A DNA stretch of 64,000 nucleotides from Vibrio sp. UBA2441 (GCA_002342685.1 DDQN01000079.1:37994-101993), one strand, 5' to 3'. Counted from the stretch's first letter, positions 9,035-18,340 are shown. Notes: a model not told the origin generated them from the letters alone. A program made the numbers and translations.

Positions 9035-9856
9035 ATGAAGAGGGATAAAAGTGCTAACTTTAAACAAAGTACCTTGTTGCCATGGATAGAATTGAGAGTT
9101 GCCAACCAAAGCAATGCCTGTTATGAAGCGCATTCACATGATGAGTTCTCATTTGGAATAATCGATCATGGACAAGCAGATTATCACAATCGCCACCATC
9201 TCCACCGAATAGGGAAAGGGGATGTCGTTACTCTAAATCCTGCCGATGTACACTCTTGTAACCCGGAGTCTGGAACTTGGTCTTATCGCATGCTGTTTGT
9301 TGATACTCTAAAAATGGGGGAGATCCAGCAAGAAATACTGCAAAACTACGCTGATGATTACTTTCCATTTCTCAATGATTTGGAACGAAAGAAAGAATTT
9401 AGCCAGAAGTTTCAGTTTTTATTTAATGCTCTGCAAGTAGAGTCAAGCCCGTTACAGGCTCAAGTCTGTCTGTACGACTTTATTGAAATGAGCTTAGGTA
9501 AACCTTCCATTAGTTGCTCTGACCGAACGACCCAACAAGTTCAATTAATGCGTATCCGAGAAAAACTGCTTGATGAGTTAGATATTACACATCATTTGGA
9601 CGATTTGGCTGAAGAAGCTGGGGTAAGTCGCTATCAGCTATTGAGAGCATTCAAGCGTCAGTTTGGACTTCCTCCTCACGCCTATCTTATGGATGAAAAA
9701 ATCAAACGTTCTAAAGTTTTGCTTAGATCAGGGTTGGGAATATCAGAAGTTGCATTGCAGTTAGGTTTTTCTGATCAAGCCCATTTTCAGCGACATTTTA
9801 AAAAGAAGCTTGCTGTTACACCTAAGTTTTATCAATCGCATTTCGTCACTAGATAA
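9035..9856 (+). CDS. AraC-family transcriptional regulator
   Basis: 273 residues: an N-terminal cupin-like ligand domain (AHSHDEFSFGIIDHGQADYHNRHHLHRIGKGDVVTLNPADVHSCNP) and a C-terminal double HTH (HHLDDLAEEAGVSRYQLLRAFKRQFG, then ISEVALQLGFSDQAHFQRHFKKKLAVTPKFY). This architecture is common next to LysE exporters. It follows the exporter gene by 21 bases, with a GAGG ribosome site, so it likely controls that operon. Confidence 0.88.
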   Translation: MKRDKSANFKQSTLLPWIELRVANQSNACYEAHSHDEFSFGIIDHGQADYHNRHHLHRIGKGDVVTLNPADVHSCNPESGTWSYRMLFVDTLKMGEIQQEILQNYADDYFPFLNDLERKKEFSQKFQFLFNALQVESSPLQAQVCLYDFIEMSLGKPSISCSDRTTQQVQLMRIREKLLDELDITHHLDDLAEEAGVSRYQLLRAFKRQFGLPPHAYLMDEKIKRSKVLLRSGLGISEVALQLGFSDQAHFQRHFKKKLAVTPKFYQSHFVTR

Positions 9857-9878
9857 GGCCAAGTTTTGGTCATAAAAG

Positions 9879-9903
9879 AGAGCTCAAATCGAGCTCTATT
9901 TTA
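9879..9903. terminator. Rho-independent terminator, bidirectional
   Basis: Perfect 7-bp arms AGAGCTC (9879-9885) and GAGCTCT (9891-9897), loop AAATC, flanked by A-rich and T-rich stretches. It lies between the convergent AraC and chemoreceptor genes and can serve both. Confidence 0.75.
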
Positions 9904-9926
9904 TTTACAAATAATGATGCGTAACT

Positions 9927-11582
9927 CTACTGTTGATAGCGATACTGTGAAACATTCCCTCTCATGTCTTCGGTTAGTCTTGCTAATTCTAATGTTGCTG
10001 AGCTGCTTTGTTCTGCTCCTGCTGCGGTTTGAACTGAGATATCATTTATGGAAGTGACATTCTGATTTATTTCATTGGTCACCGATGTTTGTTGTTCTGC
10101 GGCAGTGGCGATTTGTACGTTCATAGAATTGATTTTCTCCACACTGGACGCGATGGTTTCTAGAGCCATACCCGCTTGAGTGGCCATTTCTGTGGTCATT
10201 TTGGCTTGTTCTGCACCATGCTCCATTCTTTGCATGGATTCTTGGCTGCTTGTTTGAAGGGATTGAATCATGGTTTTTATCTCAATTGTTGAGCCTTGAG
10301 TACGGCTTGCCAAAGAACGAACCTCATCAGCTACAACAGCAAACCCGCGTCCCGCTTCGCCAGCACGAGCAGCTTCGATAGCTGCATTCAAAGCCAAGAG
10401 GTTAGTCTGTTCTGATATCCCTTCAATGACATCAATCACACCGCCAATTTGGTCGCTTTGCTCTGTCAGTTTCTGAATTATTTTGGCGGATTGAGCTATT
10501 TCCTGATTCAGAGCTTCAATCATAGAAATCGTATTTTCAACGACTTGTTTCCCGTTGGTGGTCGCCAAATCGGCTTCATCCGATGCCTCTGCGGCAGACG
10601 CAGCGCTATGAGCGACCTCTTGTACGGTTGAGGCAAACTCATGGATGGCAGTGGCAACGAGTTGGGTCTGCATCTGTTGGTCAATGACGTTCTGCTTTGT
10701 TTGTACCGCAACAGCAGAGCTTTCTTCAGCTGAACTGGCAAGTTGAATTGCACATTCATTCATGTTGGAAATGACATTTTGGAACTTCATGACTATTTCA
10801 TCGACATTCTGAGATAGCATAGATAACTCATCAGTTCCTTCTAACTGGACGCGTTGGGTAAGATCCCCGTCGGATACTTTACATGCGGTTGATTGAATTT
10901 GGTTTAGGGCCAAATTAATTCTGCGAATGATAAACCACGCTAAGGTAACTATAACTCCGTCAGAAATTAAAATAATGGAAGAGAGAATGACAATAAATCG
11001 GTCAATATCTTCTTCTGTTTGATAAAAAATGCTTTCTGCATCATCAATTTGAAAACTTAAGAACTCTTCGGCTATTTCGTTGATTTCTGTTAATTTTGGA
11101 TTAATAAATGTAATCAATATCTTGTTTGCATTGTCGAAATTGCCTTGATTTATTTCCTGGATAGATAACGCGAAACCATTTTTGTCCAGTTGTCGTAGTT
11201 GGTTTAAAAACATATTCATCAAAGCAATATGTTCGCTATTAGTGAGATCAGGCAAAATGGTTTTTTCTACAATAATGGCGACACTTTGAAGTGATTTTTC
11301 TACGCTTTCCAAATGGTAGGTGACCGGATGATCATGCATATTTGCAAATTTTCCCGCGGGATCGTGTTGGAATGACAGTAGTAGTGCACTTCTAGCATCT
11401 CCTAGCAGGTTGATAACTTTGCCAGCTCGATTACTGTTTGTCATTCCTTGGCTATATAAGTTTTCAATAGCTCTGGCTGCATTTTGTAACCCTGATGTTG
11501 ATTCATAAGCTATAAATGAAAAAGAAATGATGACCAAGGCTACGATGGCTCGTAGCCTAAATTTGACGCTGTTGATTTTCAT
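9927..11582 (-). CDS. Methyl-accepting chemotaxis protein
   Basis: About 550 residues. An N-terminal membrane helix (RAIVALVIISFSFIAY) is followed by a ~170-residue four-helix-bundle type periplasmic sensor, a second helix (IVILSSIILISDGVIVTLAWFIIRRI), a HAMP segment and a long coiled-coil signalling domain. The hairpin tip EGISEQTNLLALNAAIEAARAGEAGRGFAVVADEVRSLA is essentially canonical and would contact CheA/CheW. No C-terminal CheR-tether pentapeptide is present. The start is ambiguous (ATG 11597 or ATG 11582); I use the later because MKINSVKFRLR gives a normal N-terminus. Ligand unknown; it stands alone. Confidence 0.92.
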   Translation of the reverse strand: MKINSVKFRLRAIVALVIISFSFIAYESTSGLQNAARAIENLYSQGMTNSNRAGKVINLLGDARSALLLSFQHDPAGKFANMHDHPVTYHLESVEKSLQSVAIIVEKTILPDLTNSEHIALMNMFLNQLRQLDKNGFALSIQEINQGNFDNANKILITFINPKLTEINEIAEEFLSFQIDDAESIFYQTEEDIDRFIVILSSIILISDGVIVTLAWFIIRRINLALNQIQSTACKVSDGDLTQRVQLEGTDELSMLSQNVDEIVMKFQNVISNMNECAIQLASSAEESSAVAVQTKQNVIDQQMQTQLVATAIHEFASTVQEVAHSAASAAEASDEADLATTNGKQVVENTISMIEALNQEIAQSAKIIQKLTEQSDQIGGVIDVIEGISEQTNLLALNAAIEAARAGEAGRGFAVVADEVRSLASRTQGSTIEIKTMIQSLQTSSQESMQRMEHGAEQAKMTTEMATQAGMALETIASSVEKINSMNVQIATAAEQQTSVTNEINQNVTSINDISVQTAAGAEQSSSATLELARLTEDMRGNVSQYRYQQ

Positions 11583-11597
11583 AAGTGGTTTTCCCAT

Positions 11598-12063
11598 ATC
11601 TGCTAATTCAAAAATTTATAATTATTTGTTATTAATAATAGACAAGAAATACGCTTTAATAGAGTTTCAACTCTATGTTTATAAGAAAATGTTAGGTATG
11701 CGACATGTTTATTTGTTATTGGGATCAGAGTTACTCTTTATTTAAGATTGATAATTATTTCTGATTAAAAATGATTCTTGATTGGCGTAATTAAAATATT
11801 CATCTGGAACCGCTATTTTCTTTATTATATTGATTGTTTTGTCAGTAATTGACAGTGGTTGTTATCCCGCTCAGTTGAAATTACATCGCTTTTAACCAAA
11901 AAAACTAACCTGAGTTGGGTAACTAATAACTTGATTTTTTTACTTAGTTAAAAGTAGTTTGTATGAGGTTTTTATCACACTTTACGGATGTTCCAAGATT
12001 CAAAATAACCCTGTTTTAATGAACTAACCATTTAGTAAATAGCGTGTGAAATAAGGGATAATT
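11598..12063. other. AT-rich intergenic region, no gene seen
   Basis: About 465 bases between the divergent chemoreceptor and exported-protein genes. I see only short frames without family features. It should hold both promoters, but I could not assign convincing -35/-10 pairs or an operator. Confidence 0.5.
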
Positions 12064-13071
12064 ATGAAATCGAAGATTTTGAGTGCGTGTATAGCGCTTT
12101 CGTTTTTGCCTGTGACGTCGATGGCAACAGAGATGACAACAAAACGGGCGGTCCATGCTCTGGGTTTGACAGAGCTTGCCCAAACGTACAGTCAGGAGAA
12201 AATGACCAGATCATCAATGGCTGAGACTAAATATACTATCTATGATGCGGTGTTAGTCGATGCAGGCATTATTAATATTGCTGATATGGATAATAAAGAA
12301 CGATTGTCAAATACGTTACAGAGATTTGTTAGTGACCACTTGATGACTAATGAGAAATATCTTGGAAACATATCAGATAAAAATATTGTCGAGCGTGTTT
12401 TGAATTCATGGTCTAACGCAAGCGTAATAGAAGATAAAAGTAAATTAAAGTTACTAAATAGTTTTATTGATAAGGGTTATACTTCTGGCTACAACGTTAT
12501 TGATACACAATATAATGCCAACTTTGATAAGACACGCATGCTTAGGTACGGACACAGTGATATAAAGCACGCTGTTCAATTGATTTATTTAATGAAAAGC
12601 GAAGGCTTTAATCCAAAAGTTCAATTAATACCTAAATCTTCTGCATTTTTGTACCTTAAAGAGTGGGGTGAGCCGTCTTATCCTGTTACGACACTGGATA
12701 GCGAAAAAATGGTGGCCGTGGTTAAAGAATATAACCTAGATTTCGAGTTTGAAACCATAGAGCGAAAATCAGCGTTTATGGCTTTGATTAATCAGTATGC
12801 AAAGAAAGACAGTGCGGACGAAAAAGGGCTCATTGTTGAATCATGGTGGCAACCCTTTTATCGGTCTTACTCCAAAATGGATGGATACAAGGTACTTACT
12901 GAAAACCAGTTAGTGATGGGCACTTATCAGGCGGATCTTATGTCTTTGCCCGAAAAAGCAGAAAAACAGTTGCAGCAGATTAAATCAGTAACCAAGAAAT
13001 ACCCAGCAGTTGGTAAGCAAGTATGGGTGAATCCTTCATTTTATCGATATATGAAGGGGCAATATAAATAA
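12064..13071 (+). CDS. Exported protein of unknown function
   Basis: 335 residues. The first 21 form a clear Sec signal peptide (MKSKILSACIALSFLPVTSMA, cleavage expected after SMA). The mature part is mixed alpha/beta, rich in Lys, Tyr and Ser, with WWQPFYRSYSKMDGY around residues 262-276 and no cysteine in the mature chain. I do not recognise the family. It has its own long upstream region and a strong terminator, so it is monocistronic. A transposase-like gene lies directly downstream on the other strand. Confidence 0.7.
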   Translation: MKSKILSACIALSFLPVTSMATEMTTKRAVHALGLTELAQTYSQEKMTRSSMAETKYTIYDAVLVDAGIINIADMDNKERLSNTLQRFVSDHLMTNEKYLGNISDKNIVERVLNSWSNASVIEDKSKLKLLNSFIDKGYTSGYNVIDTQYNANFDKTRMLRYGHSDIKHAVQLIYLMKSEGFNPKVQLIPKSSAFLYLKEWGEPSYPVTTLDSEKMVAVVKEYNLDFEFETIERKSAFMALINQYAKKDSADEKGLIVESWWQPFYRSYSKMDGYKVLTENQLVMGTYQADLMSLPEKAEKQLQQIKSVTKKYPAVGKQVWVNPSFYRYMKGQYK

Positions 13072-13111
13072 TCTCAACTCTGGAGAAGAAAACCTATCGC
13101 TGGTTTTGATT

Positions 13112-13142
13112 AAAGCAGGGCAGATGAAGCCCTGCTTTTCAC
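13112..13142. terminator. Strong rho-independent terminator
   Basis: 10-bp arms AAAGCAGGGC (13112-13121) and GCCCTGCTTT (13129-13138), loop AGATGAA, then TTTTC. It terminates the exported-protein gene and could also act on the convergent transposase-like gene. Confidence 0.85.
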
Positions 13143-13154
13143 TATGTCACTGAG

Positions 13155-14591
13155 TTAGGTATGAGGGTAGTGGCTTAGTAGCTCGCCTAGCGTGAATGGC
13201 CTGTCACAAATCCCCAATAACTGGGCGGGTGTTTTGCCATTTTTATGTGGCCAACAGAAATTATAATATCCGGTATAGACATGTAACCAATCATTAAGTG
13301 ATTGCTCATTTAATGCAGTACCTAGCGCTTGAGCAAATTTTGAAATCGAGTTTAGGTAGTGTTTTATTCCGTCTAAACTGGTATCCGTTAATAACATTTG
13401 CCACTCTTCCTTGAATAGATTTTGCCCTTTGATATGGCAGGCTGCTTTTGTTGTATTTTGGTCAATGACAAATCCCCAGTTGTCTTGCCACCACCCCACC
13501 TTGCGTACGTTTATTTTTCGTTCATCAAACCACGACATGGGTTTGCTGCTTTCCCGATAATAAAAAAGATGATCCTCGGAGTGGATCAGGTCATCCAGAG
13601 AGGCATTTATAAAGGCATTGCGCAGCATGGTGTCTTGCTCGACAAAGTAATATCGACGTGATTTATGTTTAAGCTTGTCCCGCAATACGTAGGCGTGGGC
13701 AAAGCTGGCGAGGTAAGGCTGTAACAGATCCGCTTTATAGGCATTTTGAACCGAAGCGCCATCACTGGTTGGGTCTAAATAGTTTGAGCGTTTCATGATG
13801 CTTTCATATCGTGTGGTAATGTCCGCAATCAAATCACTCGTTTCTGGTGTGGGTTTTGGCTGAGATGCAGACATTGTTTTCGTCGTATGAAGAAGGCACT
13901 CTTCCTCTGAGTTGGGGGTGAAATTCGTGTCGAATCCGAGAATATAACCGCTGGAGCTTTCGGCAGTAGCGACTATCATGGCGCCCTGGTGCTGTGAGAT
14001 GAAACGGTAATCGCTTGAGAGTACGCAGTCACTTCGTTTTCGGTAAAAGGCGTCTTCTTTTGTATGAGCAATATATTTGAGCCTGTCTACCATGTTTTTC
14101 TGTAATCTGTAATAGGTCTTTGGTGTGATGTCTGCATGTTGGCAGATGTTCCTAACGCCATAGGAATACATCATGCCGTAAAACATGGAGACTTGAACTT
14201 CGCTCATCGGATTGGAAAAAGTCAGCTGGTCAGTAAAGACTGTTTTACATTCTCTGCATTGATACCTTTGCTTTAGTGAGTTGGTTTTACCAAAACTACG
14301 ATACGCTTCTGGATGGGTGTGTACGGCTCGTTGATGGTTTTTGCATTGTGAATCCGGACATGAGGCCAGCAAAAGGCCATGGTAGTTTTTTTGATGCCGG
14401 ATAGTTTGGTAGACGGAGCGGTTGTTTATAATTTGCGGATAAGAACCACATTTGGGGCAATGGTAAATATTAAGTGATTTTGTATTGTAGACTTTTTTAT
14501 ACAGGCTAGGATCGCTGTTGCCAAAGTTTTCGCACCCGGTAGAGACACAATAGTTTACTTGAATACCCTGATATGGCTTAGGAAAAATCAT
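13155..14591 (-). CDS. Transposase-like zinc-ribbon protein
   Basis: 478 residues. The N-terminal third has several Cys pairs of zinc-ribbon type (CPKCG near residue 45; CPDSQC near 93; CREC near 135), then an HTH-like stretch (VRNICQHADITPKTYYRLQKNMVDRL). The remainder could form an RNase-H-like fold: an early Asp in SSDYRF, a later DPTSDG, and a C-terminal YNFCWPHKNGKTPAQLLGI segment that resembles the ends of integrase-core transposases. I could not place a complete DDE triad. No terminal inverted repeats or target duplication are evident around it, so it may be a fixed or domesticated gene rather than a live element. Confidence 0.5.
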   Translation of the reverse strand: MIFPKPYQGIQVNYCVSTGCENFGNSDPSLYKKVYNTKSLNIYHCPKCGSYPQIINNRSVYQTIRHQKNYHGLLLASCPDSQCKNHQRAVHTHPEAYRSFGKTNSLKQRYQCRECKTVFTDQLTFSNPMSEVQVSMFYGMMYSYGVRNICQHADITPKTYYRLQKNMVDRLKYIAHTKEDAFYRKRSDCVLSSDYRFISQHQGAMIVATAESSSGYILGFDTNFTPNSEEECLLHTTKTMSASQPKPTPETSDLIADITTRYESIMKRSNYLDPTSDGASVQNAYKADLLQPYLASFAHAYVLRDKLKHKSRRYYFVEQDTMLRNAFINASLDDLIHSEDHLFYYRESSKPMSWFDERKINVRKVGWWQDNWGFVIDQNTTKAACHIKGQNLFKEEWQMLLTDTSLDGIKHYLNSISKFAQALGTALNEQSLNDWLHVYTGYYNFCWPHKNGKTPAQLLGICDRPFTLGELLSHYPHT

Positions 14592-14641
14592 TTGGTCACC
14601 CTTTGTGCCGTTATGTTGTCTGGGAGTTGCAGAAAAAACAA

Positions 14642-14670
14642 AAAGGAATACTGAAGTTCAGTATTCCTTT
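14642..14670. terminator. Perfect palindrome, bidirectional terminator
   Basis: 14-bp perfect arms (14642-14655 and 14657-14670) around a single G, with A-rich sequence on one side and TTT on the other. It lies just downstream of the xapX stop (14681) and upstream of the transposase-like gene, so it probably ends the nupX-add-xapX operon. Confidence 0.75.
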
Positions 14671-14680
14671 AATCATCAAC

Positions 14681-14854
14681 TTACAAAACTAATGTCTCGA
14701 CAATTTTGGTGTAAATCACAGAGCCTAAAAAAACACCCACTATTCCCATTATGCCCGATAGAACGGGTGGGGCGGGAATGGGTAATTTTATGGCGGTAAA
14801 AACAATACCTACTATTAACCCTGATAAAGTGGCTAAAAGAACTTCATTTAACAT
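14681..14854 (-). CDS. XapX-family small membrane protein
   Basis: A 57-residue reading frame too short for usual ORF cut-offs. Read on the minus strand it starts MLNEVLLATLSGLIVG and contains KLPIPAPPVLSGIMGIVGVFLG, the hallmark of the XapX (DUF1427) family. The family consists of tiny two-helix membrane proteins with an invariant P-x-PAPP loop. Its ATG overlaps the adenosine deaminase stop codon by one base (TAATG), which implies coupled translation. Function of the family is unknown; linkage to a nucleoside transporter and deaminase suggests a part in nucleoside uptake. Recognition rests on the motif and length. Confidence 0.85.
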   Translation of the reverse strand: MLNEVLLATLSGLIVGIVFTAIKLPIPAPPVLSGIMGIVGVFLGSVIYTKIVETLVL

Positions 14855-16017
14855 TAGAGGTTTCCTGGGTGTGGACAGTGTAGCAAACGCGCTTTCAGGC
14901 GTGTTTTTAATGCCTGATTTGGTGTTGTGCTGATTAATTCGTTAAGGCTTTGCCAGTCTGTGTAGGAAAACTGCTGATAAACCTGTTTAACTAACTTTTG
15001 TTTTATGTTTTCTTCAACAAATGCAGCCTCTAACGCACAGAGTGTGACGTCCAGTAACTCTACACGACTAAAACCAAATTGAGTGTGGGCTATGGAATAC
15101 TCTTTCTGAACGTCCGTACCAAAAAGCCCCGCATCATCAGTATTTATCGATAAACGTACGCCTTTGTCATACAGTTTTCTTAATGGATGATTGTCCAATG
15201 ACTGATTAAGTTCTGTAACCAGAATTCGATTACTGGTTGGCGAGACTTCTAAAGTGATACCATTCGTTACTAGCTTTTCTATCAGTGCTTCGTCTTTAAT
15301 TGCCGATATGCCGTGCCCAATGCGTACAGCCCCAAACTCAAGTGCCTGATGAATACTATCGGGACCACATATTTCTCCGGCATGATAGGACTTTTTCAGT
15401 GGTATGCTATCAACGAGTTGATGTACATAAGTAAAATCTTGAAACTGCCCTGCCATTTCATTTCCGGCGATATTGAAGCCAGTAATAATTGTTTTAGGAT
15501 GTTGCTTGATAAAATCGGCGCTGCTGTTTATTTGCTGCTGATTAAGGTGACGGACGGCACACGCGTGCAGTCGGGTCTCTGTACCAAACTGAGCTTTGAT
15601 TTCGTTGATCGCACGTTCGACCTCTTTGATGATTTGGTCGTACCGATCGCTGTCCAGATAACCTTTTCCATTTTCTTCTGTATAGCAGAAGTGAAATGCA
15701 GAGGTGATTATTTCACAATAGATCAGTCCTTGTTCGGCATTGCGCTGTAAATAATCTTTAACGATTAAATAGTAATCTTCCGGTTCGCGAACCAGTGAAG
15801 CTACGGTGTCGTAAGTTGTAACAAATGCGTTGAAATCTGATTCATCGTAATTGTATCTACCATTTGGAAATTCATTTCTGTCATATTCTTCCTCTGAAAA
15901 TAAGAAATCATCAGTGAGAGAAACGCCGTATTTTTTAGCCAGTATTTTCGCCATTTCTGGTGTCACGGACCCTTCAATATGTTCGTGTAAAATGACTTTT
16001 GGAATGGATGAAATCAT
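14854..16017 (-). CDS. add: Adenosine deaminase-like amidohydrolase
   Basis: 387-residue TIM-barrel metal enzyme of the adenosine deaminase family, longer than the E. coli enzyme (about 333). Visible active-site motifs: KVILHEHIEGSV (HxH metal ligands), SYHAGE (metal His plus catalytic Glu), RIGHGI, EVSPTSN and SINTDDA (the catalytic Asp). An extra segment at residues ~36-58 (DFLFSEEEYDRNEFPNGRYNYDE) may account for part of the added length. It lies 51 bases downstream of the nucleoside transporter and overlaps xapX, and it faces a divergent phosphorylase/aldolase/isomerase operon. The substrate may be adenosine or a 5'-modified adenosine such as 5'-deoxyadenosine or methylthioadenosine; sequence alone does not decide. 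Confidence 0.85.
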   Translation of the reverse strand: MISSIPKVILHEHIEGSVTPEMAKILAKKYGVSLTDDFLFSEEEYDRNEFPNGRYNYDESDFNAFVTTYDTVASLVREPEDYYLIVKDYLQRNAEQGLIYCEIITSAFHFCYTEENGKGYLDSDRYDQIIKEVERAINEIKAQFGTETRLHACAVRHLNQQQINSSADFIKQHPKTIITGFNIAGNEMAGQFQDFTYVHQLVDSIPLKKSYHAGEICGPDSIHQALEFGAVRIGHGISAIKDEALIEKLVTNGITLEVSPTSNRILVTELNQSLDNHPLRKLYDKGVRLSINTDDAGLFGTDVQKEYSIAHTQFGFSRVELLDVTLCALEAAFVEENIKQKLVKQVYQQFSYTDWQSLNELISTTPNQALKTRLKARLLHCPHPGNL

Positions 16018-16068
16018 CTTATATTCCTCTATTAGTTTTTCATTATTATAGTCAATGTGGATGAGTGA

Positions 16069-17337
16069 TTAGCTTAATCCAATAAACAAACCTGCAATGG
16101 TAGCCCCCATTAAGTTCGACAAAATACCTGCAATCAATGCTTTGAATCCTAATGATGCTATCTCTGAACGTCGATGGGAAACCATGCCTCCAATACCGCC
16201 GATCGCAATGGCGACAGTGCCAAAGTTGGCAAAACCACATAGGGCAAATGACACGATGACCTGAGTACGTTCTGACATAGGCAAACCTGTTGCTGCGACA
16301 ATGGTGTCTCCGCTCAGGTAAGGGGCGAGATTAATGTAGGCAAAGAATTCATTGATGACTATTTTTTGTCCAATAAATGACCCTGCTAGTGTTGCTTCAT
16401 TCCAAGGAACACCCATTAGCCATGCTACGGGTGAGAACAAGTAGCCCAAAATTAGCTGAAGGCTTAAATTATCGAAACCTACCCAGCTCCCGATCCCACC
16501 TAACATACCGTTTAACAATGCGACCAAACCAACAAACGCAAGCAACATACCACCAACATTTATCGCTAAACTGACTCCATTTGCAGCGCCTGTTGCGGCT
16601 GCATCAATGATGTTGCTAGATTGGTCCTGTTCTTGCTCCGTTAAATTTTGCTCCGTCACTTTATCCGTTTCTGGGATAAGCAATTTTGCAAATAATAGTC
16701 CTCCAGGAGCCGCCATAAAGGATGCGGCAAGAAGGTACTCCATTTTTACGCCAAGTTGAGCGTAGCTTGCTAACATGGTTCCTGCGATGGACGCTAACCC
16801 GCCACACATAACGGCAAAGAGTTCGGAACGTGTCATTTTGGGCATATAAGGCTTTATGAGAAGAGGGGCTTCGGTAACACCTAGGAACACATTAGCAGTA
16901 GCTGACATTGATTCAGCCTTACTGGTCTGAAGAAGTTTCTGTAATGCACCACCAATCCATTTGACAATAAATTGCATAATACCCAGATAGTAGAGAACCG
17001 CAGAAAGTGCTGAGAAAAACACGATGATTGGTAAGACTCTAAAGGCAATCACAAAACCTCCGCTGCCAAAGAGCTCGAACATTTTGTCGCTGACTAATCC
17101 GCCAAATAGAAAGCTAATTCCATCATTGCTATAACCAATGACTGCTGAAATACCATTAGCCATAGTTAAAATAATAGATTGCCCTATTTCAGAATATAAA
17201 ATCACACCCCCAAGAGTGAATTGAATGGCAAATGCGGCACCAATGGTTCTTATATTTATGGCTTTTTTGTTTTCTGATAATAAATAAGCGCAGCCTATAA
17301 GAACAATGATTCCTACAATGCTAATAATACTATTCAT
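16069..17337 (-). CDS. Concentrative nucleoside transporter, NupX/YeiJ type
   Basis: 422-residue membrane protein of the CNT family. The conserved TEAPLLIKPYMPKMTRSELFAVMCGGLASIAGTMLASYA segment and C-terminal SFALCGFANFGTVAIAIGGIGG are present. The ending (SNLMGATIAGLFIGLS) is closer to E. coli NupX than NupC. It should import purine or pyrimidine nucleosides with H+ or Na+. It is the first gene of a minus-strand unit with add and xapX, divergent from the phosphorylase operon. The intergenic region carries a CRP-type site, so both units may respond to carbon status. Confidence 0.88.
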   Translation of the reverse strand: MNSIISIVGIIVLIGCAYLLSENKKAINIRTIGAAFAIQFTLGGVILYSEIGQSIILTMANGISAVIGYSNDGISFLFGGLVSDKMFELFGSGGFVIAFRVLPIIVFFSALSAVLYYLGIMQFIVKWIGGALQKLLQTSKAESMSATANVFLGVTEAPLLIKPYMPKMTRSELFAVMCGGLASIAGTMLASYAQLGVKMEYLLAASFMAAPGGLLFAKLLIPETDKVTEQNLTEQEQDQSSNIIDAAATGAANGVSLAINVGGMLLAFVGLVALLNGMLGGIGSWVGFDNLSLQLILGYLFSPVAWLMGVPWNEATLAGSFIGQKIVINEFFAYINLAPYLSGDTIVAATGLPMSERTQVIVSFALCGFANFGTVAIAIGGIGGMVSHRRSEIASLGFKALIAGILSNLMGATIAGLFIGLS

Positions 17338-17624
17338 AGTTAATCCGTTTGTTATTGAATGAGTAACAGGACTTTCTCATAAATAATCTTGTCAATTACG
17401 TGATGAGCAGCTCATTTTACTTTCTTGTGGCTGTTTTTATGTCCGTGGTTCCCGCTGCGGTTCTTTATCGCCTTCCTATAAGTTTATTGGTTTTTCAAAT
17501 CAACTTAAATGGGTAACGGCTGTAATTGCGATTTGCCGCTCTAAATTAAAATGTGATGTAGGTCACCTAAATGTTGTTGGCTAAATTTAAAAATAAATTA
17601 AACAAAAACATAGAGGTAAATAAT
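17338..17624. promoter_or_regulatory. Divergent control region with CRP site at 17549-17570
   Basis: The intergenic region between the transporter and phosphorylase genes holds one clear CRP-type palindrome, TGTGA-N6-TCACC, with the flanking AAA and TAA expected of the extended consensus. It is centred near 17559, 65 bases before the deoD-like start codon, which fits activation of the plus-strand operon. I see no specific repressor site and no regulator gene in the locus. Confidence 0.75.
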
Positions 17625-18332
17625 ATGGCGGTAGCAATTAAGGCGAACCCTAGCGATTTCGCGGAAACAGTAATAATGCCCGGAGATCCTCTGCGGGCTA
17701 AATATATTGCTGAGACTTATTTAAATGACGCAGTCGAGGTAAATAGGGTTCGTAATATGCTGGGGTATACCGGAATGTATAAGGGAAAGCGAATTTCCGT
17801 TATGTCCCACGGGATGGGCATTCCTTCGATCTCAATGTATGCCTACGAGCTCATTAAAGAGTTTGGAGTGAAAAACCTAATTAGGATCGGTTCATGTGGC
17901 TCCGTAAGTGATGATATTCAGTTGATGGATGTTGTCATTGCCATGGGGGCAAGTACTGATTCGAAGGCCAATAGAGAGCGTTTTAAAGGACATGATTTTG
18001 CTGCAATTGCTAATTATCAATTGCTTGAGACTGCGGTTAATACAGCACGCAAACAAAAATTGAATGTAAAAGTGGGAAATGTATTTACCTGTGATCTTTT
18101 CTACGGCCCAAATCCAGATGTATTTCAGGTGCTTGAAAGCTATGGCATCGTCGGAGTTGAGATGGAAGTGGCTGGTTTGTATTCCGTCGCTGCTGAATTG
18201 GGTGCAAAGGCGCTTGGAATATTAACCACAACGGATCATATCAAAAATGGTGGCATGCTCACGATTGAAGAGCGTGAATTATCGCTGCATCAAATGATTG
18301 AACTTGCTCTTGATACCGCTATTGAACTCTAG
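17625..18332 (+). CDS. deoD: Purine nucleoside phosphorylase, DeoD type
   Basis: 235-residue hexameric-type purine nucleoside phosphorylase that converts (deoxy)nucleoside plus phosphate to base and pentose 1-phosphate. Family motifs: VIMPGDPLRAKYIA (phosphate loop), RVRNMLGYTG, SHGMGIPSISMYAYEL, RIGSCG, VEMEVAGLY and TTTDHI with the catalytic Asp. The C-terminal part after TDHI (KNGGMLTIEERELSL) differs from E. coli DeoD, which may reflect a different ligand. The start at 17625 is fixed by AGAGG and by homology at MAVAI; the longer frame has no support. It heads the operon with the RhaD-like aldolase (8-base gap) and MtnA (1-base gap), not with deoC/deoB as in a standard deo operon. Confidence 0.88.
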   Translation: MAVAIKANPSDFAETVIMPGDPLRAKYIAETYLNDAVEVNRVRNMLGYTGMYKGKRISVMSHGMGIPSISMYAYELIKEFGVKNLIRIGSCGSVSDDIQLMDVVIAMGASTDSKANRERFKGHDFAAIANYQLLETAVNTARKQKLNVKVGNVFTCDLFYGPNPDVFQVLESYGIVGVEMEVAGLYSVAAELGAKALGILTTTDHIKNGGMLTIEERELSLHQMIELALDTAIEL

Positions 18333-18340
18333 GAACTGAT

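Noticed and set aside
13155..14591. Intact insertion sequence
   Set aside because: I could not find terminal inverted repeats or a target-site duplication flanking the gene.
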